From Methanospirillum purgamenti (GTDB lineage Archaea; Halobacteriota; Methanomicrobia; Methanomicrobiales; Methanospirillaceae), in the NCBI RefSeq assembly GCF_018502485.1, contig NZ_CP075546.1: a stretch of 64,000 bases of DNA; one strand, 5' to 3'. The notes beneath the pieces were generated by a model, which saw nothing but the letters and a program-made list of their open reading frames with translations, did not search any database and was not told where the DNA came from. Position numbers and translations under genes: made by a program. Shown in pieces: positions 56,999 to 64,000 of the stretch (positions within the stretch are counted from its first letter, which is position 1; the number at the start of each line of letters is the position of its first letter).

Positions 56999-57898
56999 TT
57001 ATGCCCTATTCGGACCATGTGTCGGAATGGGGCCAAACTTTTCTTCAAACCGTCCTGCCATCGTATTCCAGTCTGGCAGCCCAATCTGGCATCCACAGGT
57101 TTCCACAACAAAAGATGCAGTAACCGCTCCGATTTTACATGAATCTTCAGATGAATATCCCGCAGCATATGAGGTTAGAAAACCTGCCCTGAACGCATCT
57201 CCTGCCCCGGTTGGATCAACACACGGGACTGATACAGAAGGAATAACCTTTTCTTCGCCTTTTTCATACAGGATAGCTCCTTCCCCTCCCCGTGTTTCTA
57301 TTGCCATTGGGACCTGGGAGATTAAGTCGTCCCTGTTCATGTCAAGGATCTTGCACATCCCCGCGTATTCATGATGATTTGCAATAAGAAGATCGATTGA
57401 GTCTATGATAATAGAAAGAGTGTCTGTTGTATACCTATGGAGATCCTGACCAGGATCAAAAGATGCAAATCCTGCTTTTTGTGCCACTTGCATATTAAAT
57501 CCCGGATCAGCGGTTGCCATATGCACAAAGGGAAGTGATGGAGCTGGCTCTGTTTCAAAAAGACATGATGCTCCCCATTCAAAATATGTCATCTGGTCTC
57601 CTTCCGGATTTGTGAACATAAATGCTGTAGCGGTGTGCTTATCAGGAACGATAAAAAATTGTTGTTTTATTCCCAGTTCTTTCATCCGGATATCATAGTC
57701 ACTTCCAGGAAAATCACCACCGACTGCACTTATGAGGGATGTCTTCCCTCCAAGGAGTGCAATTCCGACTGCAATATTTGCTGCACCACCACCGAATGCA
57801 ATAGTTCTGTTCAGTATGGATGCAGATGCATTCGGGCCTGGAAGATGGGATACACTACAGATATGATCAACAGCAGTATGGCCGACTACTGAAATCAC
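56999..57898 (-). CDS. PfkB-family carbohydrate/nucleoside kinase
   Basis: 299 aa from a GTG overlapping the upstream TGA (GTGA). PfkB signature 1 region GGGAANIAVGIALLGGKTSLISAVG (about 31-55) and signature 2 DPTGAGDAFRAGF (about 228-240) with catalytic Asp. ATP-dependent phosphorylation of a sugar or nucleoside is expected. Substrate not determinable; archaeal relatives include nucleoside kinases. Confidence 0.9.
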   Translation of the reverse strand: MISVVGHTAVDHICSVSHLPGPNASASILNRTIAFGGGAANIAVGIALLGGKTSLISAVGGDFPGSDYDIRMKELGIKQQFFIVPDKHTATAFMFTNPEGDQMTYFEWGASCLFETEPAPSLPFVHMATADPGFNMQVAQKAGFASFDPGQDLHRYTTDTLSIIIDSIDLLIANHHEYAGMCKILDMNRDDLISQVPMAIETRGGEGAILYEKGEEKVIPSVSVPCVDPTGAGDAFRAGFLTSYAAGYSSEDSCKIGAVTASFVVETCGCQIGLPDWNTMAGRFEEKFGPIPTHGPNRA

Positions 57899-58233
57899 AG
57901 TTCTTCAACCTCGATGATCTCCAGAGGGATGTCACGGAGTGCTTTTCCGATAGTCGAGAGTGCGATTCTTCTTGCGTGTTCCTCGGAATCTGCTTTATAC
58001 ACTTTCATCTCCATTTTAATCCCGACGAGGGCGGTCTTGGCAACCACAAGAGTACACGGAAGTTCCTCCTCGCAATAAGGACAGGAGAGGTATCCCGCTT
58101 CGACTTCGACAAACTTCGCTTTTGGATTTAATCGTTTTCCTGCTTCGCTAATGGCAATGCTGATAGCATCATCCACTGAGTTTGCATCACGGATAGTCCA
58201 TGCAGATTCTAAAACAACCAGATAATCAGGCAT
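57895..58233 (-). CDS. DUF555/UPF0212 family protein
   Basis: 112 aa. Starts MPDYLVVLESAWTIRDANSV, with the central zinc-like CPYCEEELPC (about 51-60) and KTALVGIKMEMKVYKADSEE. Compact alpha/beta protein found in methanogens; function unknown. Translationally coupled to the PfkB kinase. Confidence 0.9.
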   Translation of the reverse strand: MPDYLVVLESAWTIRDANSVDDAISIAISEAGKRLNPKAKFVEVEAGYLSCPYCEEELPCTLVVAKTALVGIKMEMKVYKADSEEHARRIALSTIGKALRDIPLEIIEVEEL

Positions 58234-58261
58234 TATTTCTCCTTTTTTCTAAATATTTGGG

Positions 58262-58789
58262 CTACCAGTACCCGAAATGAACATGTTCAGCAGTTTCCAT
58301 TCGATGCGGTGATGGGTTGACTTCTTTGGTATATCCAGCGGTAAGAAGCGTGACTGGTCTGATATGCCCTGGTAAATCCAATGTTTCACGTACCATTTCA
58401 TCATCAAAAGCTCCAGTCCAGCAAGAACCAAGCCCTGATGCATGAATAGCCATCATCAGATATGTTCCTGCAATAGTTGCATCCTGCATTGCATAGAGAA
58501 TACCTCGTTCACCGTACCTGGACATGGAACGTACGTAATTTGCGCAGACAACAAACACAACAGGAGCTGCTGATACATGTTCCTGGTTAAATGCTGCATC
58601 TGCCAGAAGTTCTCTGGTCCCTTCATCCGTTACCACGATAACATCCCAGGACTCAAGGTTCCCTGCTGACGGAGCAGATCTTGTAGATGAAAGGATTTCT
58701 TTGATGATGTTATCAGGTACCTGGTCTGACAAATAATGCCTGACCGAGGTTCTCCCAGCTAAAAATCGACTAAGTTCAGACAAATTCAT
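58262..58789 (-). CDS. Nitroreductase family protein
   Basis: 175 aa from the ATG at 58789, overlapping the upstream gene by 14 nt. FMN-site motifs RTSVRHYLSDQV near the start, SAPSAGNLESWDVIVV (about 40-55), DATIAGTYLMMAIHASGLGSCWTGAF and VTLLTAGYTKE. It is likely an FMN-dependent NAD(P)H or F420-linked reductase; the substrate is unknown. Short for the family but complete. Confidence 0.92.
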   Translation of the reverse strand: MNLSELSRFLAGRTSVRHYLSDQVPDNIIKEILSSTRSAPSAGNLESWDVIVVTDEGTRELLADAAFNQEHVSAAPVVFVVCANYVRSMSRYGERGILYAMQDATIAGTYLMMAIHASGLGSCWTGAFDDEMVRETLDLPGHIRPVTLLTAGYTKEVNPSPHRMETAEHVHFGYW

Positions 58790-59132
58790 GTTTTTCAAGT
58801 TCCTGCCATGCCATCATCGCAACCGTTGTCGCATTACTAATTGCAGCACCGATGGTTTTCACCGATTGGTCAAAATCATTGCTTTCAACAAGGCTGATAG
58901 CCTGGTTCAGGTTGTCTATTGATTTTTGGAATTCGTGATCGTTTGTTGCACGTAATGCAAACTGGAGTTCAATACGCACTGATTCAAGACACTGCAGTAC
59001 AATCTTTCTCCCGCCGGTGCGTTCAGCATCTTTCAGACCTGAAAGAACAGTAATCAGTTGTGATGCGATGATTAGTTCTGATTTTGCTCGTTCACCATAC
59101 TGATATGCAGAAACAGCACCTTTTTTATCCAT
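58776..59132 (-). CDS. Hypothetical helical protein upstream of the nitroreductase
   Basis: 118 aa, family not recognised. No signal peptide. Helical: ERAKSELIIASQLITVLSGL, ESVRIELQFALRATNDHEFQ and VKTIGAAISNATTVAMMAW. It resembles a small all-alpha bundle. It overlaps the nitroreductase start, so it is coupled to it. Confidence 0.72.
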   Translation of the reverse strand: MDKKGAVSAYQYGERAKSELIIASQLITVLSGLKDAERTGGRKIVLQCLESVRIELQFALRATNDHEFQKSIDNLNQAISLVESNDFDQSVKTIGAAISNATTVAMMAWQELEKHEFV

Positions 59133-59315
59133 AGTACATGCTGACTTTACACATTATAGTTAATGTCCGATCTTTGTGGAAAAGTTTTTGAAAATAGATT
59201 GTTGTCAAAATGCGTGTCTTGAAATAACCCCTATTTTTCGGTTCATTCCAGGAAGTAACATTTTGCACCTTCCTGGAGTTTTTGTGGCGGAAAAAAGTTT
59301 ACTAAGGGTATTTGG

Positions 59316-59651
59316 TTATTTCGAGCGCTGTTTCTGGCCAAGCATGGATACTTTCGGGCGTCCCATTCTTCTCCGGGCTGCCATGGTTCGCAGAGACTGA
59401 GTCTGTCCTCCCCTGCTTCCGCCACGACCTCCACCGCCGCCTCTTCCACCTCTGCTTCCGCCACGCATCTCGTTGCCGCGACCTCTTCCACCACGGCCTG
59501 CAGCCCGCTCCATTCTTTTAATGGTGGTCTGTGCTTTGAACCGCTGGTTTGGACCCGGCTTCTTTGTTCCTGCTTCTTTCTTCGGTACAAGGCGTATCTG
59601 ACCCTTGCTTCCCTTTATCTGCATCCATTCCGTGGTTCCTGTCTTGCCCAT
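59316..59651 (-). CDS. RGG-box protein, DUF5350-like
   Basis: 111 aa. The N-terminus MGKTGTTEWMQIKGSKGQIR, then KKPGPNQRFK, looks like a small methanogen family (DUF5350, from memory). Residues about 50-85 are a run of RGG/RGRG repeats (RGGRGRG, SRGGRGGGGG, RGGSRGG), the type of sequence that binds RNA in eukaryotes and can be arginine-methylated. Basic overall, no enzyme motif. Lies alone between the gat operon and the 59132 gene. Confidence 0.85.
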   Translation of the reverse strand: MGKTGTTEWMQIKGSKGQIRLVPKKEAGTKKPGPNQRFKAQTTIKRMERAAGRGGRGRGNEMRGGSRGGRGGGGGRGGSRGGQTQSLRTMAARRRMGRPKVSMLGQKQRSK

Positions 59652-59724
59652 AATTGCACCTCGCGAATGCCTGTACTATTGCCTGTTATCATCAATTAAA
59701 GATTGTCTAATATGAGTCATTCTT

Positions 59725-61569
59725 TCATGGTGTTTTGAGTACACGAGAGATAGACTCGCGGAGGATCTGGTTCACAACTTTTCCATCAACAGATCCTCTT
59801 ACTTCTTTCATCACGACACCCATAATTGGCCCGGTTGCTGCATTCCCGCGCTCCCGGATAAAGTCACTTCGTTCGGTCACAATCCGTTCTATAATGAGGG
59901 TCAGTTCATTTTCTGTAACTTTCGGTGCAGCAATCTCACATGCCTCTTCCGGCTTTTTCCCTTCTGCCAATGCAGAGAGAATAGGAGATAGTGCTTCTTT
60001 AGCAATGTCTCCAGAATTTATTGCACAGAGGATTGTTTTGATGTCATCATCCGCAATCCGGGTTATCAATATTCCTTCACGGCTGAGTTCCCGAAGAGTT
60101 GAGTTAAAAGCCCGTTCTGCCAGTGCTGGTTTAATTCCTGATGCTATGACCTCTTCAAACGCACTTCTCCGTTCAGAATATGCCATCTGCCTGGCAACTT
60201 CCCGTGTAAGACCAAACTCCTTCATGTACCGTGCAATGGTGTCATCAATCATCTCGGGAATTTCAAGGTCTGCAAACCGCTCCGGAGTGACTCTGACCTG
60301 GAATACATCTGTTTCAGGATACATTCTGGCAGCTCCAGGAAGTGGGCGCATATATGCTGTAGAGCCCCCCTCAAGCATTTTTCTGGTCTCTTTTGGTACG
60401 CCCTCAAATGCCATCTCTGCTCGTCTGATAATCTGCTTGATTGCACACTGACATCGTTGTGGTTTGTCTGCAACTATGATGACACAATCTTCTGGTGATG
60501 CAGAGAGTGCCGCTTTCAGGCTAACAACTTCTTCCTCAATAACCCCGTACGCTGGTAGTTCATCGGTGTGGAAAAGACCTCCTACCCCACATTTTTTGGC
60601 ATAATCTGACATTTCACTGCCAAGTCTTCGTCCTGGTTGTATCTCCCTGCCTACAAGTCCTGCACATTTGTTCAGTTTGATTGCAAGGATCATTGATGCA
60701 TTTTTTAAGACCCTGCTTTTGCTTTCGGAAAAAAGGGATGTCACATCAACCGGCGTCTTTTCTATCGATGCGCCACGTTTTTTGAGTTCTTCTCTGATTT
60801 CAAGAAGGGCTACCTGCCGCTGTGCTTCTCTTCTGACGACTTCACTGATCAGATCAAGTTCCTGCACACCTTTGATCTCAACCCTGGCTCCTTCCCGGAT
60901 GGAGATGTTAATATCCTGTCTGATTGTTCCAAGTCCTCGTTTTACTCTCCCGGTGGACCTGAGAATCATCCCTATCTGAGCGGCGGTTTCCTGAACTGCT
61001 TCCGGGGTATGCAGACAGGGACTGGTGGTAATTTCAATCAATGGAATTCCAAGACGATCCAGAGAAAAGAAGGTGTCTTCAATCCGCTGAGCAGCCTCTT
61101 CTTCAAGACAGACAGTTTCAATTTCTGCTCCTCCGGGAAGTTTACCATTCATCGCAACCAGGGCTGTCCGCTGAAATCCACTCGTATTTGACCCGTCAAT
61201 GACGAGTTTTCTCATGGTATGGATTTCAGGAACCGGGGTCATACCACAGACTTTGGCAATAGTAAGGACGATATCAAGAGCTTCCTGGTTCATCGGTGCT
61301 GGGGGTTCTTCATCGTTTTCTACAAGACAGGTCGTATCATAGGTCAGATATCGAAACTGTCGTACCTGCATCATCTCTTCTTCTGCAGCCCGGTCCAGCT
61401 CACCCATTTCACTTTTTGTTGCCCTGAGGTACCTGAAAAACTCACCATTTGCTTCTTCAGCTTCCCTGATTATGGTTGGACATCTACAGAACAGTTTTTC
61501 TTTTGTGTTCAACTGTTGGTGAATCTCGATTCCTGCAACCAGCCCGAGTGCTGCATAGTCTTCACTCAT
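59725..61569 (-). CDS. gatE: Glutamyl-tRNA(Gln) amidotransferase subunit E
   Basis: 614 aa from the ATG at 61569; a longer frame adds 5 residues. Cradle domain opens LVAGIEIHQQLNTKEKLFCRCPT, with IKGVQELDLISEVVRREAQRQ and GSNTSGFQRTALV, an AspRS-like insertion (about 290-410) and the YqeY/tail domain ending MGVVMKEVRGSVDGKVVNQILRE. With GatD it converts Glu-tRNA(Gln) to Gln-tRNA(Gln). It overlaps gatD by ATGA. Confidence 0.96.
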   Translation of the reverse strand: MSEDYAALGLVAGIEIHQQLNTKEKLFCRCPTIIREAEEANGEFFRYLRATKSEMGELDRAAEEEMMQVRQFRYLTYDTTCLVENDEEPPAPMNQEALDIVLTIAKVCGMTPVPEIHTMRKLVIDGSNTSGFQRTALVAMNGKLPGGAEIETVCLEEEAAQRIEDTFFSLDRLGIPLIEITTSPCLHTPEAVQETAAQIGMILRSTGRVKRGLGTIRQDINISIREGARVEIKGVQELDLISEVVRREAQRQVALLEIREELKKRGASIEKTPVDVTSLFSESKSRVLKNASMILAIKLNKCAGLVGREIQPGRRLGSEMSDYAKKCGVGGLFHTDELPAYGVIEEEVVSLKAALSASPEDCVIIVADKPQRCQCAIKQIIRRAEMAFEGVPKETRKMLEGGSTAYMRPLPGAARMYPETDVFQVRVTPERFADLEIPEMIDDTIARYMKEFGLTREVARQMAYSERRSAFEEVIASGIKPALAERAFNSTLRELSREGILITRIADDDIKTILCAINSGDIAKEALSPILSALAEGKKPEEACEIAAPKVTENELTLIIERIVTERSDFIRERGNAATGPIMGVVMKEVRGSVDGKVVNQILRESISRVLKTP

Positions 61570-62798
61570 TCTGCAGACCTCCACGAGATCTCTCCGGCAA
61601 TATTGTGTGTCATCAGGTTCCGTGCTTCTTCCTGGCTTTTACTGTTGCCCAGAACCCACATGAGTTTGACCAGGGCTACTTCCGGGAGGAGATCTTCACC
61701 CTCGATTACTCCAACGGAAAGTAAATCCCTGCCAGTGTCATACACCCGGTCACATACTCTTCCATGAAGGCATTGTGAGGTCATTATCACCATTGTTCCT
61801 GATGCAATCATGTCCTGAATTTTACTGATAATTTCAGTTCCGACATGCCCAAGCCCGGTCCCTGCAAGTACAATTCCTTTATATCCATCCCACGCCGAGA
61901 GGATCTTCGGATCCATGCCTGGATAATACCAGACAACCCCACACTTTTCTTCCAGATTATCTTTCAATATAAGTTCTGATGCCCCTCTCCTGATGGCATG
62001 AGGGGAGAGCGTTACCTCAAGTGAGGGATATACGATGTTTCCAAGTTTTTCCTGCCCAATTGTCTGAAATGCATCACGTTTTGAGGTATGCATCTTTCTG
62101 ACTCTGGTTCCCCGGTGAATTGCACAGGAATCATCACTTGTTGATCCATGCATGACAACAACCACCTCTCCAAGATCTGACAAGGCTGTTTTAGCAGCAC
62201 ACATGCCATTCATAACATTATCACTGCTTGGCCTGTCTGCTGACCGCTGTGATCCGACAAATACAACGGGAACCGGCGTCTTGAGCATAAAACTAACCGC
62301 TGCTGCACTATATGCCATTGTATCCGTTCCGTGTGTTACCAGGATGCCTTGTGCTCCGGCTTTTATTTCATCGTGGATTGCTCGTGCCAGTTGTTGCCAG
62401 ATGGCAGGAGTCATATTTTCAGAAAGAATATTACAGAGCTGGACTGCCCTGAATTGTGCAAGAGATGCGAGACCTGGAATTGCATTCAGAATATCTGTTG
62501 CACGGAACTGACTCGTAACAGCCCCGGTACGGTAATCAATTTTACTTGCGATAGTTCCACCGGTAGAAACGATTGAAATGCAAGGAAGAGTTTTATCCTG
62601 GGTAACTTCGAGAACTTTTGGTTCTGTCATCTCTGATGAACCATTTTTTGTCAGGGCCTCAATCGGAATACCAATATTATATCCTGATGTCAGTTTTACC
62701 GTTGCCATACCATTCCGTGATGCAATATATGTTCCCTCACAGGAAGAGCCCTGCAAGGTACATCTGACATTGTCACCAGTCTCCAATAATTCACTCAT
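61566..62798 (-). CDS. gatD: Glutamyl-tRNA(Gln) amidotransferase subunit D
   Basis: 410 aa. N-terminal small domain (about 1-70), then an L-asparaginase-like core: STGGTIASKIDYRTGAV with catalytic Thr, VTHGTDTMAYSAAAVSF with second Thr/Asp, and VFVGSQRSADRPSSDN. It releases ammonia from glutamine for GatE. Overlaps argH and gatE by 4 nt on each side, so the three genes are one coupled unit. Confidence 0.96.
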   Translation of the reverse strand: MSELLETGDNVRCTLQGSSCEGTYIASRNGMATVKLTSGYNIGIPIEALTKNGSSEMTEPKVLEVTQDKTLPCISIVSTGGTIASKIDYRTGAVTSQFRATDILNAIPGLASLAQFRAVQLCNILSENMTPAIWQQLARAIHDEIKAGAQGILVTHGTDTMAYSAAAVSFMLKTPVPVVFVGSQRSADRPSSDNVMNGMCAAKTALSDLGEVVVVMHGSTSDDSCAIHRGTRVRKMHTSKRDAFQTIGQEKLGNIVYPSLEVTLSPHAIRRGASELILKDNLEEKCGVVWYYPGMDPKILSAWDGYKGIVLAGTGLGHVGTEIISKIQDMIASGTMVIMTSQCLHGRVCDRVYDTGRDLLSVGVIEGEDLLPEVALVKLMWVLGNSKSQEEARNLMTHNIAGEISWRSAE

Positions 62799-64000
62799 AA
62801 TTGTGCAATTCTCCGTGCATGTGTGAGAAGTTCATTAATAGATTCGTTAATCCGGCTTTTCTTATCCGTAATCATTTCAATATCCTTTTCAAGCTCCTTT
62901 TTTCGTCCTGCCAGGGATTTTTTTACCGCATCTGGAGCCGGACCCCCGGGAAGGGATCTGACTGAAAGGGATGTTGTAACAGATAGTGCTGATTCAATCT
63001 TTTCCTCGGTAATGCCAAGAGAAGAGAGGGTTTTGCCATGGAACTCTTCCGCTGCTTTATCAAGGGTTACAAGGTCTAATGATCCGTCCCTGACTGCTCT
63101 CCCAACGATATGATGGGCCGTCCTGAATGGAATATTATATTCCCGAACCAGGGTGTCCGCAAGTTCTGTTGTAGTTGTTCCTCCCTTTCCTGCTTCTTCA
63201 GCCATACGGGATGTGTTAAATCGGGCAGATGCAATCATGCCGGCAAGAAGATCCACATCTCTTCTTATATCTGAAATTCCGCGCCAGAGATGAGGATTGA
63301 GATCCTGCATATCCCGGTTATAAGCCATCGGAAGACCTTTCATGATTGTTGCCGCCGAAACAAATGTGCCAAGAATAGTTCCAGCCCGTGAACGAAGGAT
63401 TTCTGCAACATCCGGATTTTTTTTCTGTGGCATAATTGAACTGGTTGAGCAGTACCGATCATCCAGGATGACAAATTGTACAAATGAGGAACTCCAGAGT
63501 ATGAGTTCTTCGCAAAAACGTGAGATATTTACGAGGAGGATCGTATCACAGGCAAGAATCTCTTCTGCAAAATCACGTGAAGCAACGGCATCCATTGAGT
63601 TTTCGAGATACCCATTGCATCCAAGCAGCTTTGCTGTATATTCACGATCGAGAGGATAGCCTGTGGACGCAAGAGCTGCAGCTCCGAGAGGAGAATAATT
63701 TACCCGCCTTAGAGCATCGAAGAGCCGATCAAAATCCCGTGCAAACATCTGCTCATACGCAAGAAGATGGTGGGCGAGTGTTACCGGCTGAGCATGTTGC
63801 AGGTGGGTAAATCCCGGCATCACCGTTCTTACATGATCGTCAGCCACTTCCAGTAACGCAGTCCGAAGTCTGTTCACCGCTTCAAGTTGATCAAGGATGG
63901 TATCTCTCGTTCTTATTCGAAGACAAGTAGCGACTTCATCATTTCGTGATCTGCCGATATGGAGCCGGCCACCAGCATCCCCTCCGGTTTTTTTGGTGAG
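62795..64000 (-). CDS. argH: Argininosuccinate lyase, N-terminus outside the window
   Basis: The frame stays open to the right edge, reaching GGRLHIGRSRNDEVAT near 63955, so about 85-95 residues lie outside. Family motifs: VMPGFTHLQHAQPVTLAHHLL, then SSIMPQKKNPDVAEILR (the catalytic Ser loop). C-terminal region LPGGPAPDAVKKSL. It cleaves argininosuccinate into arginine and fumarate. Its stop overlaps the gatD start (ATGA). Confidence 0.95.
   Translation of the reverse strand, partial: LTKKTGGDAGGRLHIGRSRNDEVATCLRIRTRDTILDQLEAVNRLRTALLEVADDHVRTVMPGFTHLQHAQPVTLAHHLLAYEQMFARDFDRLFDALRRVNYSPLGAAALASTGYPLDREYTAKLLGCNGYLENSMDAVASRDFAEEILACDTILLVNISRFCEELILWSSSFVQFVILDDRYCSTSSIMPQKKNPDVAEILRSRAGTILGTFVSAATIMKGLPMAYNRDMQDLNPHLWRGISDIRRDVDLLAGMIASARFNTSRMAEEAGKGGTTTTELADTLVREYNIPFRTAHHIVGRAVRDGSLDLVTLDKAAEEFHGKTLSSLGITEEKIESALSVTTSLSVRSLPGGPAPDAVKKSLAGRKKELEKDIEMITDKKSRINESINELLTHARRIAQL

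Noticed and set aside
59243..59590. 115-codon frame overlapping the RGG-box gene
   Set aside because: It is a shifted reading of the Gly/Arg repeats and gives low-complexity Val/Glu/Ala sequence without a start context.

Overview
The window reads as a chromosome segment from a methanogenic euryarchaeon of the Methanomicrobiales type, most like Methanospirillum. That placing is inference from gene content, not a database match. The supporting signs are archaeal 16S, 23S and 5S genes, a split archaeal RNA polymerase (rpoH, B'', B', A', A''), archaeal AlaRS, the GatDE amidotransferase, SepCysS for tRNA-dependent cysteine synthesis, ThiI with a CxxC motif, methanogen families (DUF473, DUF555, DUF2070, DUF2150, DUF5350-like), a formate/nitrite transporter and TATA-box promoters.

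Layout. 1-4470 is an accessory strip. It holds three decayed copies of a DUF2637-like membrane/winged-helix gene, a HicBA toxin-antitoxin pair, an AT-rich membrane protein and a TIR/deoxyribosyltransferase-like protein. 4480-9593 is an rRNA operon in the order 16S, tRNA-Ala, 23S, tRNA-Cys, 5S, with visible processing stems around 16S and 23S. 9727-18509 holds a secreted protein, a polar amino-acid ABC transporter with two divergent binding proteins, a His-tailed DMT transporter translationally coupled to a fused agmatine-to-putrescine enzyme, and MscL. 18550-28776 holds a NIF3 protein, a SWIM protein, alaS, a membrane-bound regulator, a ferritin, a glutamate synthase and several unknowns. 29057-38214 is tRNA-Lys followed by rpoH-rpoB2-rpoB1-rpoA1-rpoA2-rpl30e-nusA; RpoA'' carries an unusually long N-terminal extension.

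38287-47762 is a surface and signalling region. A Cache-HAMP-SpoIIE phosphatase, an STAS antagonist and an RsbW-like kinase form a complete-looking bacterial-style partner-switching set. An MBL-HATPase fusion protein lies among them, and three chagasin-like lipoproteins lie around them. 47881-54309 holds two methanogen unknowns, ThiI, SepCysS with a small coupled ORF, a galaxin-like di-cysteine repeat protein and a HerA-type ATPase. 54316-64000 is mostly leftward: a formate transporter, DUF2070, a PfkB kinase, DUF555, a nitroreductase, an RGG-box protein and a tightly overlapped argH-gatD-gatE operon, with argH cut by the window edge.

Most attractive leads: the archaeal RsbU/V/W-like module with its neighbours; the RpoA'' extension that looks like repeated copies of its own N-terminal module; the AguB-AguA fusion coupled to a His-rich transporter; the galaxin-like repeat protein; and tRNA-Cys placed 3 nt before 5S rRNA. 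No CRISPR array, complete IS element or prophage was seen.
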